Assembly: GCA_020026395.1 (NCBI GenBank)
Contig: JAHHQM010000001.1
Coordinates: 1 to 64,000 of the forward strand
Reading direction: 5' to 3'
Origin: Alistipes sp.
Lineage (GTDB): Bacteria > Bacteroidota > Bacteroidia > Bacteroidales > Rikenellaceae
Length of the DNA stretch: 64,000 nt
Shown here piece by piece: positions 1 to 8,529 of this stretch (its first letter is position 1; each line of letters begins with the position of its first letter). Below the pieces are notes generated by a model. It worked only from the letters and a program-made list of their open reading frames with translations, made no database searches and had not been told where the DNA came from. A program made the position numbers and the translations under genes.

Positions 1-103
1 GTGTCGGGGGTTCGGGTGTGGGGGCGGCATCCGAATCGTCGCTGCACCCGGCCATAAGGCCGGCTGCAACGAACATCAGAATGTATAAGAATTTGAATTT
101 CAT
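1..103 (-). CDS. Lipoprotein of the repeat-lipoprotein family, N-terminal part only
   Basis: Only the first 34 or so codons are inside the window; the gene runs off the left edge. They encode a positively charged start, a hydrophobic stretch and a lipobox (LMAGC) at residues 17-20 or so, followed by S-D-D-S-D and a proline/glutamate linker. This matches the leaders of the other large lipoproteins in the window. The start lies 4 bp after the stop of the upstream gene on the same strand, so the two are probably cotranscribed. Nothing can be said about its domains. Confidence 0.75.
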   Translation of the reverse strand, partial: MKFKFLYILMFVAAGLMAGCSDDSDAAPTPEPPT

Positions 104-107
104 GGGT

Positions 108-2108
108 CTACAACTCTACAATTTCAACTTTAACTTCACGACCACTCATTCCTGCACCTTCACCCGTGGTGGGACTGGTATGCTGGAGCTTGTAGATCTT
201 GGTGGGGAGATCGGCATCGTCGTAAGCTACGGCGTAACCATACCACGTCTGACCGAAATCAACGCGAACATCATAAGAGCTTGAGGTCGGCCATGGTGCC
301 GATTGGAGCAACTCAAGGATCTCGGCGGGAGTCTTGTCTGCCCATTCGTCCGTACCGGCAAACGTCTGGAAGAAGTGTTTGTAGGAGTTTGACGGGTATA
401 CCCAGATCATGTACATATCCTGCTTCGAATCCTCGTAGGTGTAAGCCATGACGCTGAACTCCAGTTTGGCGAGGCTCTTTTGATCGGCAACCGTAGTGAA
501 TTCCGTCATAACGGGTTCGGTGGTGTAGGTGCCGTCGGCCTTTAAACCGATGACGTATGCGTAGTAAGTGGTACCGGGGTCGAGATCTATCAGGTCGATG
601 GGTACGTAGGTGTCTTCCTCGCCGTTCATCAGGGCACGCGACAGGAACTCCTTGCGGCTCATTACGCCCGTGTCGTGCGTCTGGTTCCATGCGTCAACCT
701 TCGAATCGATGAAGGTATCCATATGACCGTGCAGACCTTCGGTCTTATCACCCGTGAAGGCATCGTATTCGGCCTTAGTGATGTAGTTCAGCAGGAAGGT
801 CTCGTTGGGCTGACGGTTCTCGTCGATGACGGTGGCCGAGGCCGTGGTCTTGGTGACATTGGCTACGCGCAACGTGTATTTGGCATTCGACATCTTGGCA
901 GGCTGGGTCTTGATTTCGACCTTCTTCAAATTGATCTTCTTGTCGAGTTTCGGTGTGCCGTCTGGATTGCAGGCAAAGATCATCAGGTAGTAGTTGTCGT
1001 TGGGAATCAGACCGTTGAACTTTACGTTTGCAGCATCGGCATTGAGGAAGTTTGTCAGATCCTGATGATGGGCGTCGTAGAGCATCTGGATAATTTCGCT
1101 GTCCGATTTAACGTCGGCGAAATACTCCTGAAGTTCCATCATGACGGCAAACGGCTCGCTCTGATCGGCCGAAATCGCGGCCGAGTAGGATACATCGGTG
1201 ATCGTCTCCGACGAGATGGTGTAGTTGTTCTTGGGCGTCTCGCTGGTCTTGATGGCTTCTACGGTTGCTTTCGAGTTGCATGTACCGTCGTTGGCAACGC
1301 TGACAGCGAAAGCGTAGTAAGTACCCTCGGGCAAGAGATTCTTGAAGGCGTCTTTGTTCGAGACATTACCGTTGGAGGTTACGGCGGCGATGAACTGCGG
1401 CAGGTCGTAAGCGGCGAAATGCTCGTTGTTTTTTAACTCCTTGAGATAAGCCTCCACGAAGGCGGGAATATTCTCTGGATCCGAACCGCAGAAATCCTGA
1501 TAGGCGGCCGGCAGGAGAATATCATAGTAATAAGCGCAATCCGTGCGGTCGGGTTCGATGTTGAGTGTAAACGAGGTCGGGGTGACGTCGGTGGCCGTAA
1601 TCTTGAAGTTTATGTCGATAGGCGTAACTTCGGGGGTTTGGAACTCGAACGTATTGACTTTGCTCAATATTTCCAATTCGGAAGAAAGACCGTAGGCGTA
1701 GAATACGTAGTTGGTACTGGGTGTAAGCGTGTTGTAGCGCCACTCTTGCACACCGTTGAGTAGGGCTTCCATTAGGAATTCGTCCAACGTGATTCCATTT
1801 TCGGCGACGAAATTACGTATGTTCTCGTTGTTCGCTGTCTGTAATTTTTCCAGATCTTCATACTTCTCGAACGCCGATTGTTCAAGGATGCCGAAGTAGT
1901 AGGTCATGTTCTCGTCCTGAGGGATGATCCGTATTTTGAGTGAACCCTGGGTCAGTTCCAGTGTTTCGAAGCTGAACTCGGCAGTCGGTACGGGCGGTTG
2001 GGGTTGGGGGTCTACGGGCGGAGCAACGACAGGATCGTCATCGCTACATCCGATTACTGAAAGCATGAGTGCCGTTCCCAAAAACAAAGATCGAAGAAAA
2101 GATTTCAT
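108..2108 (-). CDS. Large repeat-domain surface lipoprotein (666 aa)
   Basis: Signal peptide with lipobox (LSVIGC) and an acidic C-S-D-D-D start of the mature protein, as expected for a Bacteroidota lipoprotein exported to the cell surface (inference). A P/Q/V linker follows, then about five tandem beta-rich segments of 100-130 residues (roughly 44-155, 163-290, 296-400, 405-545, 550-666). Each has an early aromatic TY(Y/F) strand, a helical acidic middle and a late T-x-Y-x-x-(Y/F)-(A/V) strand. The pattern resembles fibronectin-III-like domains with a helical insertion, but I do not recognise a named family. No catalytic motif is visible. It is transcribed away from the next paralogue at 2743 and is followed within 4 bp by another lipoprotein gene. 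A near-consensus TATCTTTA box lies upstream at 2193-2200 on this strand. Function unknown; adhesion or ligand binding is a guess. Confidence 0.85.
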   Translation of the reverse strand: MKSFLRSLFLGTALMLSVIGCSDDDPVVAPPVDPQPQPPVPTAEFSFETLELTQGSLKIRIIPQDENMTYYFGILEQSAFEKYEDLEKLQTANNENIRNFVAENGITLDEFLMEALLNGVQEWRYNTLTPSTNYVFYAYGLSSELEILSKVNTFEFQTPEVTPIDINFKITATDVTPTSFTLNIEPDRTDCAYYYDILLPAAYQDFCGSDPENIPAFVEAYLKELKNNEHFAAYDLPQFIAAVTSNGNVSNKDAFKNLLPEGTYYAFAVSVANDGTCNSKATVEAIKTSETPKNNYTISSETITDVSYSAAISADQSEPFAVMMELQEYFADVKSDSEIIQMLYDAHHQDLTNFLNADAANVKFNGLIPNDNYYLMIFACNPDGTPKLDKKINLKKVEIKTQPAKMSNAKYTLRVANVTKTTASATVIDENRQPNETFLLNYITKAEYDAFTGDKTEGLHGHMDTFIDSKVDAWNQTHDTGVMSRKEFLSRALMNGEEDTYVPIDLIDLDPGTTYYAYVIGLKADGTYTTEPVMTEFTTVADQKSLAKLEFSVMAYTYEDSKQDMYMIWVYPSNSYKHFFQTFAGTDEWADKTPAEILELLQSAPWPTSSSYDVRVDFGQTWYGYAVAYDDADLPTKIYKLQHTSPTTGEGAGMSGREVKVEIVEL

Positions 2109-2742
2109 GATAATAAGGTTTTAGTTTGGTTGGACATACGGAGGAGAGACGCTCGAAACAACATATCTCTTCTTATCGAACTTAAAGATAGAAAACTAAA
2201 TAGAATAATGCAATTTTTAAGTCTTAAAATAAAATATTTTTGAATTAATCAGGTGTAATTCTTTAATAATTAAATTAAGAAAAATGTACTATTTATCGTA
2301 AATCTCACGAAGGATCGATGCGCCTATGTATTATAAAAGGAAGAGAGGAATCCGGCTGAAATTTCATTTTACTTCCTCTTTTGTAAATTTCGCACCCCTT
2401 GGAGGTGATTTCGGTGGTCGGATTTACGTTTGGTACTTGTCGTTTCGGAAGGGGATCATTGGGATGATGATGACGATTAGTCGCTCGTGTGCATAACCCC
2501 AAAACGAGGCTGTCCCTTTCTAAAACAAGGAGGACAGCCTCGTTTATTATATAGGTGTGGCGCGATGCTGCTTCGGCGAAAAAAATTATCGGGCAACCTG
2601 TGGCAGAGTGGTGTAATTTTAGGATTGTCGACAAAAAAAAGTGCCAAAAAAGACGGAGGTTTGAGAAATAATTATTATTTTTAAGATTTGGAACCGAAAA
2701 AATAAAAAACACGACAATAATTATTAACCTAAAAAACAACCT
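2109..2742. other. Divergent intergenic region with orphan terminator
   Basis: AT-rich 634-bp gap between two outward-facing lipoprotein genes. It holds the promoter areas of both genes (TATCTTTA on the minus strand near 2193-2200; on the plus strand a TTTG, 18 bp, TAAGATTTG arrangement near 2660-2695). It also holds a small plus-strand reading frame (ATG at 2326, stop at 2494-2496, 56 codons) of doubtful reality, ending 5 bp before a strong hairpin. No recognisable gene lies upstream of that hairpin. Confidence 0.6.
2502..2545 (+). terminator. Strong hairpin with no obvious upstream gene
   Basis: A 14-bp perfect stem (2502-2515 with 2532-2545) around a 16-nt loop; the T-run after it is weak. 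The stem carries a GAGGCTGTCC core like the terminators of the neighbouring lipoprotein genes, but only a doubtful 56-codon frame precedes it. Confidence 0.55.
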
Positions 2743-4635
2743 ATGAAACTCAAATCTACGTTCGGACATTTATTGTCCCTTTGTTTATTTTCGTTGCTGG
2801 CTTTCGGCTGTAGCGATGACGACGACAAGGTCGTACCCCCCACGCCGGATCCCGAACCCGAAGCTGCGCTGACCTTTACGCTCAAAACGTCGGATATCAC
2901 GGCCGAGAGCGCCACGGTGGAGTGTACGCCGTCGGACGAGGAGCGTACCTACATCTTCGAGTATGCCGAGGCCGCTCTTTTGAAGGATCTTTCGATGGAG
3001 GAGCAGATCTCCAAAGTGATGGAGCTGAACCCTGCGGAGAAAACCGGAAAACAGATTATTTCCTGCACGAACCTGACCCCCGAAACCGACTATGTGGCTT
3101 ATGCCCTGGAGGTAGAGAAGGGTGTTGCAGGTAAAAAACTTACGACCGCTTCGTTTACGACCACGGCTCTTCCCGAGCCCGACGCACTGACTTTCACGCT
3201 CAAGGCTTCGAACATCACGGCCGCGAGTGCTATGGTGGAGTGCATGCCGTCGGATGCCGATCGTACCTATGTATTTGACTTTACGGAAGCTGCCCAGCTC
3301 GAGAACCTCACGATGGAGGAGCAGATCCAAAAGGTTGCCGACCTGAAACTCGAGCTGAAGAAGGGCGCGCAGACTTTGGAGTGCACTTCGCTTCAGCCGG
3401 AGACCGCTTATGTGGCTTTCGCACTGGAGATGAACGGCGAGAAGACCGGAAAGACGCTTTCGACCGCATCGTTTACGACCGAGGCACTTCCCGCAACCGA
3501 TAATCTGAAATTCGACCTCAAGGGTTACGCAGGAGACCGGAAGGGCGAGAACAAGACGGGTGCCATCACTTTCGAGATCCGTTGCACGACGCAGGATGCC
3601 GCTTCGATCGAATATTTCATTTCGACCACGGCCGACGTGGAGCGCGTATTGGGCAAGGGTCACACGCTGGAGACCATCGTCGATAACAACGAGGGTACCG
3701 GACTGATCGGTAGCGAACTTTCGGCGGCTAACGGCGAGGGCTTCAAGATCACGATGACTTCGGCCGACGGTGTATTGAGCGACACGGGCTATACGCTGCT
3801 GGTAAATGCTTATGACAAGACGAAGAACCGCGTGGTAGAGCGTTGCGATGCCAAGACCGAGGCCGTACAGGGCGAGGTGACCAAACCCGAATTTACGGTG
3901 ACCGCATCGAAGGGTACGCCGTGGGGCGAGAATCCCAACTCGGCGCTGACCTTCAAGATCGTCTGCACGACGAAGGATGCTTCGTTTGCCGAGGCTTTCA
4001 TCCTGGATGTGAAGGGGCTGGAGGCTATTCTTCAGAACCAGACGCTCGAGGAGCTGCTCACGATGAACGCCGGAATGGGTAAACCCTTCTCTGAGTCGGA
4101 TCTTGCCGACATGAACGCATCGGGTGCCACGGTATTTTGGGATGAGTTGGCAAGTGGCGTATCGTACGCCCTCTTGCTCAGCGCACGCAATATGGTCGGT
4201 GGTCACGCCATCGTACGGCAGGATGCCACGACCGATCCCAACAATGTTCCGGGGCCCGGTGGTGACGAGTTCAAACCCGACGTGAAGGTTGCAGCCATGG
4301 CAGGTGACGCTTACGGTATGCACAGCGACAAACAGGCAATGGTTGCCACGCGTTGCTTCTCGCACGATGCCGTTTATGCCGCCTGCATGTTCGTTGAGCA
4401 CGGCGTACTGGATCAGATGATGGGGCAGGGTCTGACCTATGAGAAGATCATGGAGGATTCGAATAATTTCGAGAAATATTCCAATTCGATCATCGAGAGC
4501 ATCAACAACAAGGGTTACCGCGCATTCTACGAGAATCTGACCCCCGAGACGAAGTACGCCGCCCTGGTGGACGTTCGTAACGAGAAGGGTCGTACCGTAG
4601 AGTATGCCCACCTGACGACTTCTGCCGCTCAGTAG
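2743..4635 (+). CDS. Large repeat-domain surface lipoprotein (630 aa)
   Basis: Lipobox (LLAFGC) followed by S-D-D-D-D and a P-D-P-E-P linker. The first two repeats (about residues 42-143 and 148-245) are clear tandem duplicates: both start LTFTLK, share a V-E-C-x-P-S-D strand, an MEEQI helix, an L-x-P-E-T-x-Y-V-A strand and an A-S-F-T-T end. Three further units (about 250-378, 386-500, 510-630) belong to the second repeat type of the array, marked by C-T-T-(Q/K)-D-A near the start and an R-x-D ending after an N-x-x-G turn. No enzyme motif is seen. The gene stands alone: promoter region upstream and an 18-bp-stem terminator after the stop. Function unknown. Confidence 0.88.
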   Translation: MKLKSTFGHLLSLCLFSLLAFGCSDDDDKVVPPTPDPEPEAALTFTLKTSDITAESATVECTPSDEERTYIFEYAEAALLKDLSMEEQISKVMELNPAEKTGKQIISCTNLTPETDYVAYALEVEKGVAGKKLTTASFTTTALPEPDALTFTLKASNITAASAMVECMPSDADRTYVFDFTEAAQLENLTMEEQIQKVADLKLELKKGAQTLECTSLQPETAYVAFALEMNGEKTGKTLSTASFTTEALPATDNLKFDLKGYAGDRKGENKTGAITFEIRCTTQDAASIEYFISTTADVERVLGKGHTLETIVDNNEGTGLIGSELSAANGEGFKITMTSADGVLSDTGYTLLVNAYDKTKNRVVERCDAKTEAVQGEVTKPEFTVTASKGTPWGENPNSALTFKIVCTTKDASFAEAFILDVKGLEAILQNQTLEELLTMNAGMGKPFSESDLADMNASGATVFWDELASGVSYALLLSARNMVGGHAIVRQDATTDPNNVPGPGGDEFKPDVKVAAMAGDAYGMHSDKQAMVATRCFSHDAVYAACMFVEHGVLDQMMGQGLTYEKIMEDSNNFEKYSNSIIESINNKGYRAFYENLTPETKYAALVDVRNEKGRTVEYAHLTTSAAQ

Positions 4636-4995
4636 TCCTTCCCCGAAGGATTTTTCCATAGACGGGCTGTCCGTGTCATACGACACGGACAGCCCGTCTT
4701 ATTTTATATATTTTTTTTGTAAAAACGATGCGTTGCGACCGAAAAAATTGAGGAAAAATCTAAAGAAACATAAAAATCCGAAGAGGTTAGTAGAAAAATA
4801 GGCATATTAAATCAGTTGTTTTTTTATGATTTATTTTGTGAAAAAGGTGTTTTTTTGAAAAAAAACAGTTACTTTTATAGCGTAAAACATCCCGTAGAGG
4901 GGCTCTGACTTGAATTATCCGGAAAATTCGGGTCGTCGGTATCCGCTCGGTTTGGTTTTCGAAAAAACAACCAAAACTTAATAACTAACCAATTT
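4636..4995. other. Intergenic region between two lipoprotein genes
   Basis: Contains the terminator at 4660-4704 and AT-rich promoter sequence. The best -7-like box is TACTTTTA at 4870-4877, with a TTTG at 4835-4838. Nothing else is recognised. Confidence 0.5.
4660..4704 (+). terminator. Rho-independent terminator
   Basis: Perfect 18-bp stem (4660-4677 with 4682-4699), 4-nt loop, followed by a T-rich tail; ends the lipoprotein gene at 2743-4635. Confidence 0.9.
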
Positions 4996-7275
4996 ATGAG
5001 AAAGATTTATTTGTGGAGCTTGCTGACCTTGTTGGCGATGTCGATTTTGACCGTCGGTTGCTCCGATGACGATGAGGTGGTCACCCCTCCGGTGCCCGAG
5101 GGAGATGCTCCCATACTGACACTGAGTAGCGAGACTCTGGTGGCGGGTGCTCAGGAGGGCAAATTTGAATTTGCGTTCTCGGTGGAGAACCCCACGGAGG
5201 CCAAGGCAACGGCCGAGGCTGACGTGGAGTGGATTACGGATGTTGCCGTCAAGGAGTCGCGTACGTCGTTTGACGGCGTGGTTTCGTTCGCTGTGTCGGC
5301 CAATGACACCGAAAAGGAACGTGAAGGTCGCATTACGGTAAAATATGCGGGGGCAAAAGATGCCGTCTATACCGTAAAACAAAATGCAAAGGGCGCAAAA
5401 CCCGAATTCGAGAAGGAGCCGGGCAAGATCAACGAACTCAATGACGCGGCGTTCCGTTATTTCGTATGGGACTACGAGGCCAACCCCACGGAGTTCGTGT
5501 TCAAGGGTGACAAACCCTGCATCGTGGATGTGGGTGCCGAGTGGTGCGGTCCCTGCCAGCAGATGAAACCCATCATGGAGAAACTGGCTGCCGAGTTCAA
5601 GGATCAGATCGATTTCTTCTATATTGATACCGACAAGGAGCCCGAACTTACGAAACTTCTGGAGGTGTCGGGTTATCCCACCTTTATTTTCATCCCGATG
5701 AAGGGAGAGCCTGCTCGTGCCAACGGTCTGATGAGCGAGCAGATCATGCGCGATATGATCGATGCCAACCTGATTAACCCCGAGGATACCTACGATCCCA
5801 CGATCAAAGGCCCCGAGATGGCCAACGAGTATTGGGCAGGTGATGCCGATCACCGTTACACCCACATGCGTATTACGGCTTTCCTGAAATGTACGACGAA
5901 GGATGCCGTCACGGTCAAGGTGAGCGTCTATAAGAAAGAGGCACTCGATAAACTCTTGCAGGAATATACGCTCTATTCGCTGGTGAACAAATACGGCCAG
6001 GGCATGGAGCGCGAGATCATCGAGCTGATTAACGGCGAGGGTACGCCCGTGGTGGCACAGACTCTTCCCGAGGAGACCCACATCTTTATCATCATGGCAC
6101 GAAATGCCAATGGCGGCGTCACGATCGAACAGCACGAGGTGACCAATACGGCGGATTACTCCGAGCCTATCGACTTTCAGGCAGCCTGCCAGGATGAGAC
6201 GGGGCAGAACATCCTGCTCTACGTCAAGAGCGGTTGCGCCAAGGATGTGCGCGTGGGTTGCGTTCTGAAGACCGACTACGTGGCTATGACCGCTGCGGGT
6301 AAGAAGATCGAGGATATCCTCATGATGGAGGGTTGCAACTATCATTTCACGCCCGATGAGGTGGCTTTGGCTGTCAGTGAATCGGGTTGCACGATTGAGT
6401 GGGGCGGTTGCCTGCCGGGTACTTCCTATATATGTATGGGTATGGTGACCGATGCCGACGGCAAGATCTACACCAAGGAACAGGAGATCGTAACGCGTGG
6501 TGATGCTCCGATAGATCCCGATGCGCCCGTAATGCCCGAACTGACCGTAAGTCTTACGTCGAAGGCCGACAGCAACGTGGTGAACTATATGATCCTGTGT
6601 CCGACGAAGGATGCCAAGAAGGCTTCGATGTTGCTCCTTCCGACCGAGCAGATCAACTCGGCGATTGTTTCGGCAACGCTCGAGGATCTGATGACGACCC
6701 ACACGGAGGCCTTTGCTCTTTCGGACGAGGATCTTGTTGCGGTGAACAACGGCGGTAAGACGGGCGAAAAGGCTTGCGACAAGGGTCGCTATACGCTGGT
6801 GGTGGATTTGGCAAATGCTTCGGGTAACCGTATTGTGCGCCGTGCTGATCATCAGCTGAACCGTGCGGGTGCTCCCGAGTTGAACTTGCACGGAGTGTGC
6901 GACGAGTATGAGATGCGTTGTACGGCCTACTGCACGACGCAGGATGCCACATCGGCTTCGATTGCCGTGCTTGCTTCGAAAGATTTGATGGCGATGTTCT
7001 CGGAGGGCGAAACCTACGAATCGGTTTGTGAGCAGATGGGCGAGGTGATGGATGCCGACAACCTCGGCTGGCTGAATAACGAGGGTAACAACTTTGCACT
7101 CGATGTGGCGGAACTTCCCGCACAGACCCGTTATACGTGGATCGTCGATGTGAAGAACAAGGCCGGTATGCGTACGACGCAGAGTGTCGAGACGGTAACT
7201 CTCGCCGCCGCAACTCGCGCTTATGCTATGCCCGCAATGAATCTGATGTCGAAACTCACTTCGCGCAGAAACTAA
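4996..7275 (+). CDS. BACON-thioredoxin-repeat surface lipoprotein (759 aa)
   Basis: Lipobox (ILTVGC) then S-D-D-D-E. Domains in order: a BACON-type beta domain (about residues 36-129, with W-I-T-D and the VKESRTSFDG stretch typical of it); a thioredoxin domain (about 140-255) with an intact W-C-G-P-C redox motif (C184, C187) and the cis-proline G-Y-P-T-F; then about four C-T-T-K-D-A type repeats, ending before an arginine-rich tail. The W-C-G-P-C motif implies a redox-active thiol/disulfide domain outside the cytoplasm; the partner and the electron source are unknown. Thioredoxin fused to BACON and repeats on a probable surface lipoprotein is unusual. Own terminator downstream. Alternative roles are a disulfide isomerase for neighbouring surface proteins or a binding module with vestigial activity. 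Confidence 0.87.
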   Translation: MRKIYLWSLLTLLAMSILTVGCSDDDEVVTPPVPEGDAPILTLSSETLVAGAQEGKFEFAFSVENPTEAKATAEADVEWITDVAVKESRTSFDGVVSFAVSANDTEKEREGRITVKYAGAKDAVYTVKQNAKGAKPEFEKEPGKINELNDAAFRYFVWDYEANPTEFVFKGDKPCIVDVGAEWCGPCQQMKPIMEKLAAEFKDQIDFFYIDTDKEPELTKLLEVSGYPTFIFIPMKGEPARANGLMSEQIMRDMIDANLINPEDTYDPTIKGPEMANEYWAGDADHRYTHMRITAFLKCTTKDAVTVKVSVYKKEALDKLLQEYTLYSLVNKYGQGMEREIIELINGEGTPVVAQTLPEETHIFIIMARNANGGVTIEQHEVTNTADYSEPIDFQAACQDETGQNILLYVKSGCAKDVRVGCVLKTDYVAMTAAGKKIEDILMMEGCNYHFTPDEVALAVSESGCTIEWGGCLPGTSYICMGMVTDADGKIYTKEQEIVTRGDAPIDPDAPVMPELTVSLTSKADSNVVNYMILCPTKDAKKASMLLLPTEQINSAIVSATLEDLMTTHTEAFALSDEDLVAVNNGGKTGEKACDKGRYTLVVDLANASGNRIVRRADHQLNRAGAPELNLHGVCDEYEMRCTAYCTTQDATSASIAVLASKDLMAMFSEGETYESVCEQMGEVMDADNLGWLNNEGNNFALDVAELPAQTRYTWIVDVKNKAGMRTTQSVETVTLAAATRAYAMPAMNLMSKLTSRRN

Positions 7276-7300
7276 TTCCTGCAAGTGTAAAATAAAGGAA

Positions 7301-7338
7301 GGATTGTCCGTGTCGTGTGACGCGGACAATCCGTTTTT
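7301..7338 (+). terminator. Rho-independent terminator
   Basis: 14-bp stem with one wobble pair (7301-7314 with 7319-7332) and a T-run; ends the BACON-thioredoxin lipoprotein gene. Confidence 0.88.
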
Positions 7339-7343
7339 TCCTG

Positions 7344-7351
7344 TATCTTTG
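7344..7351 (+). promoter_or_regulatory. Bacteroidota -7 box (TATCTTTG) for the tfoX-like gene
   Basis: Exact TAnnTTTG match just after the preceding terminator and 19 bp before the ATG of the split TfoX-like gene. No clear -33 element, so strength is uncertain. Confidence 0.5.
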
Positions 7352-7370
7352 AGCAAAAGGAATCAAAAAT

Positions 7371-7484
7371 ATGGCAAGCAACCTCGATTTTGTGGAATTT
7401 GTGTGCAATCGGATGGACGGACTGGGCGATGTGCGCTTTCGTAAGATGTTCGGCGATTATGTTGTCTGTCTCAACTGTTTTTAA
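7371..7484 (+). pseudogene. TfoX-like protein, 5' fragment (interrupted)
   Basis: Codes for the first 35 residues of a TfoX N-terminal-domain protein (MASNLDFVEF..., then R-K-M-F-G-D-Y, the family's M-F-G-x-Y signature). The match ends at AAC (7473-7475), after which two foreign codons and a stop follow. The rest of the domain resumes at 8253 in the same frame, so this is the left half of one ancestral gene. The free-standing 37-codon product is unlikely to work. Confidence 0.8.
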
Positions 7485-8252
7485 AATTGTCATTTAAATT
7501 TTTATTACCATGAAGAAAAATGTTTTTTTATTGTTTTTATTTTTTTGTGCAACAACCTTCGCTCAAAAAAAGTTAGAGAATTATGAACCTGATTTAAAAA
7601 TTGAGCACAATGCAACTATTGTGATGAAAGATGGGGCGACATACAATGCGGAAATTAAACTTCCATATACGTATCAAACCAAATCTATCCAAATGGATCA
7701 GAAAGTTACTCTTCGGGCAAAAGACATTGCTTACATTGAATATCATCATAAAAACTATCCAGATAAGAAATACAAGTTATATTATGTTCCTACCAATGTG
7801 ATGTTGGGAAATAATAATTGGTGTTTGTCATGTGCTGAAGGTAAAAATGTGTCTATTCTTTTGCGTATGGCTGATTGCTATGGCATAGATGAAAAAGGTG
7901 ACATATTCAATGTTGCAGAAGTAAAAGGTTCTCCTATTGATTACATATTTGCTTTATTTCCTAATGGAGAGACTAAATGTTTAGGGGCTTTGTATTATAA
8001 AAAAGGAGAAAGGAAAGGAAACTGGTTTAGCTCGATTTTTGTTTATGAAGAAAAAAAGCTAAAGTTCTGGACGAAATATGCAGCAAAAGCATTCAATGCT
8101 GACCCTGCATTAAGCAAAGATATAAAAGAAGGAAGATTGTCTTTTAAAGATTCAGAAGAAATTGTAAGTAGATATACTCCTATGGAATAATTGCTGTTGT
8201 AACCATAAATCCATGTCCCCAATACACAAAATATTTTATGGATCATCTCAAC
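7469..8252 (+). mobile_element. AT-rich insertion flanked by a 7-bp direct repeat
   Basis: TCTCAAC occurs at 7469-7475 and again at 8246-8252. Deleting one copy plus the 770 bp between them (777 bp, a multiple of three) rejoins the TfoX-like reading frame without a mismatch, giving a 109-residue protein. The inserted DNA is much more AT-rich than its surroundings and holds one gene (7510-8190). There is no transposase and no convincing terminal inverted repeat, only loosely similar T-G/C-A ends. The direct repeat fits a target-site duplication, but the mechanism is unknown. Confidence 0.7.
7510..8190 (+). CDS. AT-rich hypothetical secreted protein inside the tfoX-like gene
   Basis: 226 residues with a classical signal peptide (hydrophobic FLLFLFFC stretch ending A-Q at about residue 19), so probably periplasmic or secreted and not lipidated. 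The rest is lysine-rich and mixed alpha/beta, with a W-C-L-S-C pair near the middle and no motif I recognise. Base and codon use are sharply AT-biased compared with all neighbours, which points to recent acquisition. It is the only gene in the 777-bp insertion. A partial TAAATTTT box lies shortly upstream, so it may be expressed. Function unknown. Confidence 0.8.
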   Translation: MKKNVFLLFLFFCATTFAQKKLENYEPDLKIEHNATIVMKDGATYNAEIKLPYTYQTKSIQMDQKVTLRAKDIAYIEYHHKNYPDKKYKLYYVPTNVMLGNNNWCLSCAEGKNVSILLRMADCYGIDEKGDIFNVAEVKGSPIDYIFALFPNGETKCLGALYYKKGERKGNWFSSIFVYEEKKLKFWTKYAAKAFNADPALSKDIKEGRLSFKDSEEIVSRYTPME

Positions 8253-8477
8253 GAGAACCCCGTGATCCTGATTTGCGATAATGTGGCGTATGTCAAGGTG
8301 TTGCCCGAAACCGAGGCCGTTTTGGGCGATACCCGCCGCGGAAAGCCTTTCGAGACGGCGCGGGAACATTATATCCTCGATGTGGAGCAGGAAGACAAGC
8401 TCCGCGAGGTGTGGTTGGAACGGGTGCTGCCTTTCCCCAAACGGCGATCCCACCGAAAATCGCCCGTCGAGCAATAA
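8238..8477 (+). pseudogene. TfoX-like protein, 3' fragment (interrupted)
   Basis: From 8253 this encodes the rest of the TfoX N-terminal domain (P-V-I-L-I-C-D-N-V-A-Y-V-K-V..., then Y-I-L-D-V-E and a basic tail), in frame with the 5' piece at 7371. An ATG at 8238 arises from inserted DNA and could permit a 79-residue fragment to be made. The joined protein would be about 109 residues, the usual size of a stand-alone TfoX N-domain protein. A terminator follows directly. Confidence 0.8.
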
Positions 8478-8481
8478 AAAA

Positions 8482-8516
8482 GGTCGGATGGCATGCGTGG
8501 CATCCGACCTTTTTTA
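8482..8516. terminator. Bidirectional terminator
   Basis: 9-bp stem (8482-8490 with 8501-8509) with an A-run before and T-run after, between the tfoX-like remnant (+) and the EamA transporter gene (-); it can serve both. Confidence 0.88.
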
Positions 8517-8529
8517 TAATGGGGGTTGA

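Noticed and set aside
2305..2769. 154-codon minus-strand frame between the first two lipoprotein genes
   Set aside because: It overlaps the start of a real gene, the promoter and the hairpin, with no protein features.
2785..4686. Long open frame on the minus strand across the 2743 lipoprotein gene
   Set aside because: It mirrors the sense gene, has no leader or domain, and comes from codon bias that avoids antisense stops.
7469..8252. Classical insertion sequence
   Set aside because: No transposase and no clear terminal inverted repeats; only the 7-bp direct repeat and the clean frame restoration support insertion.
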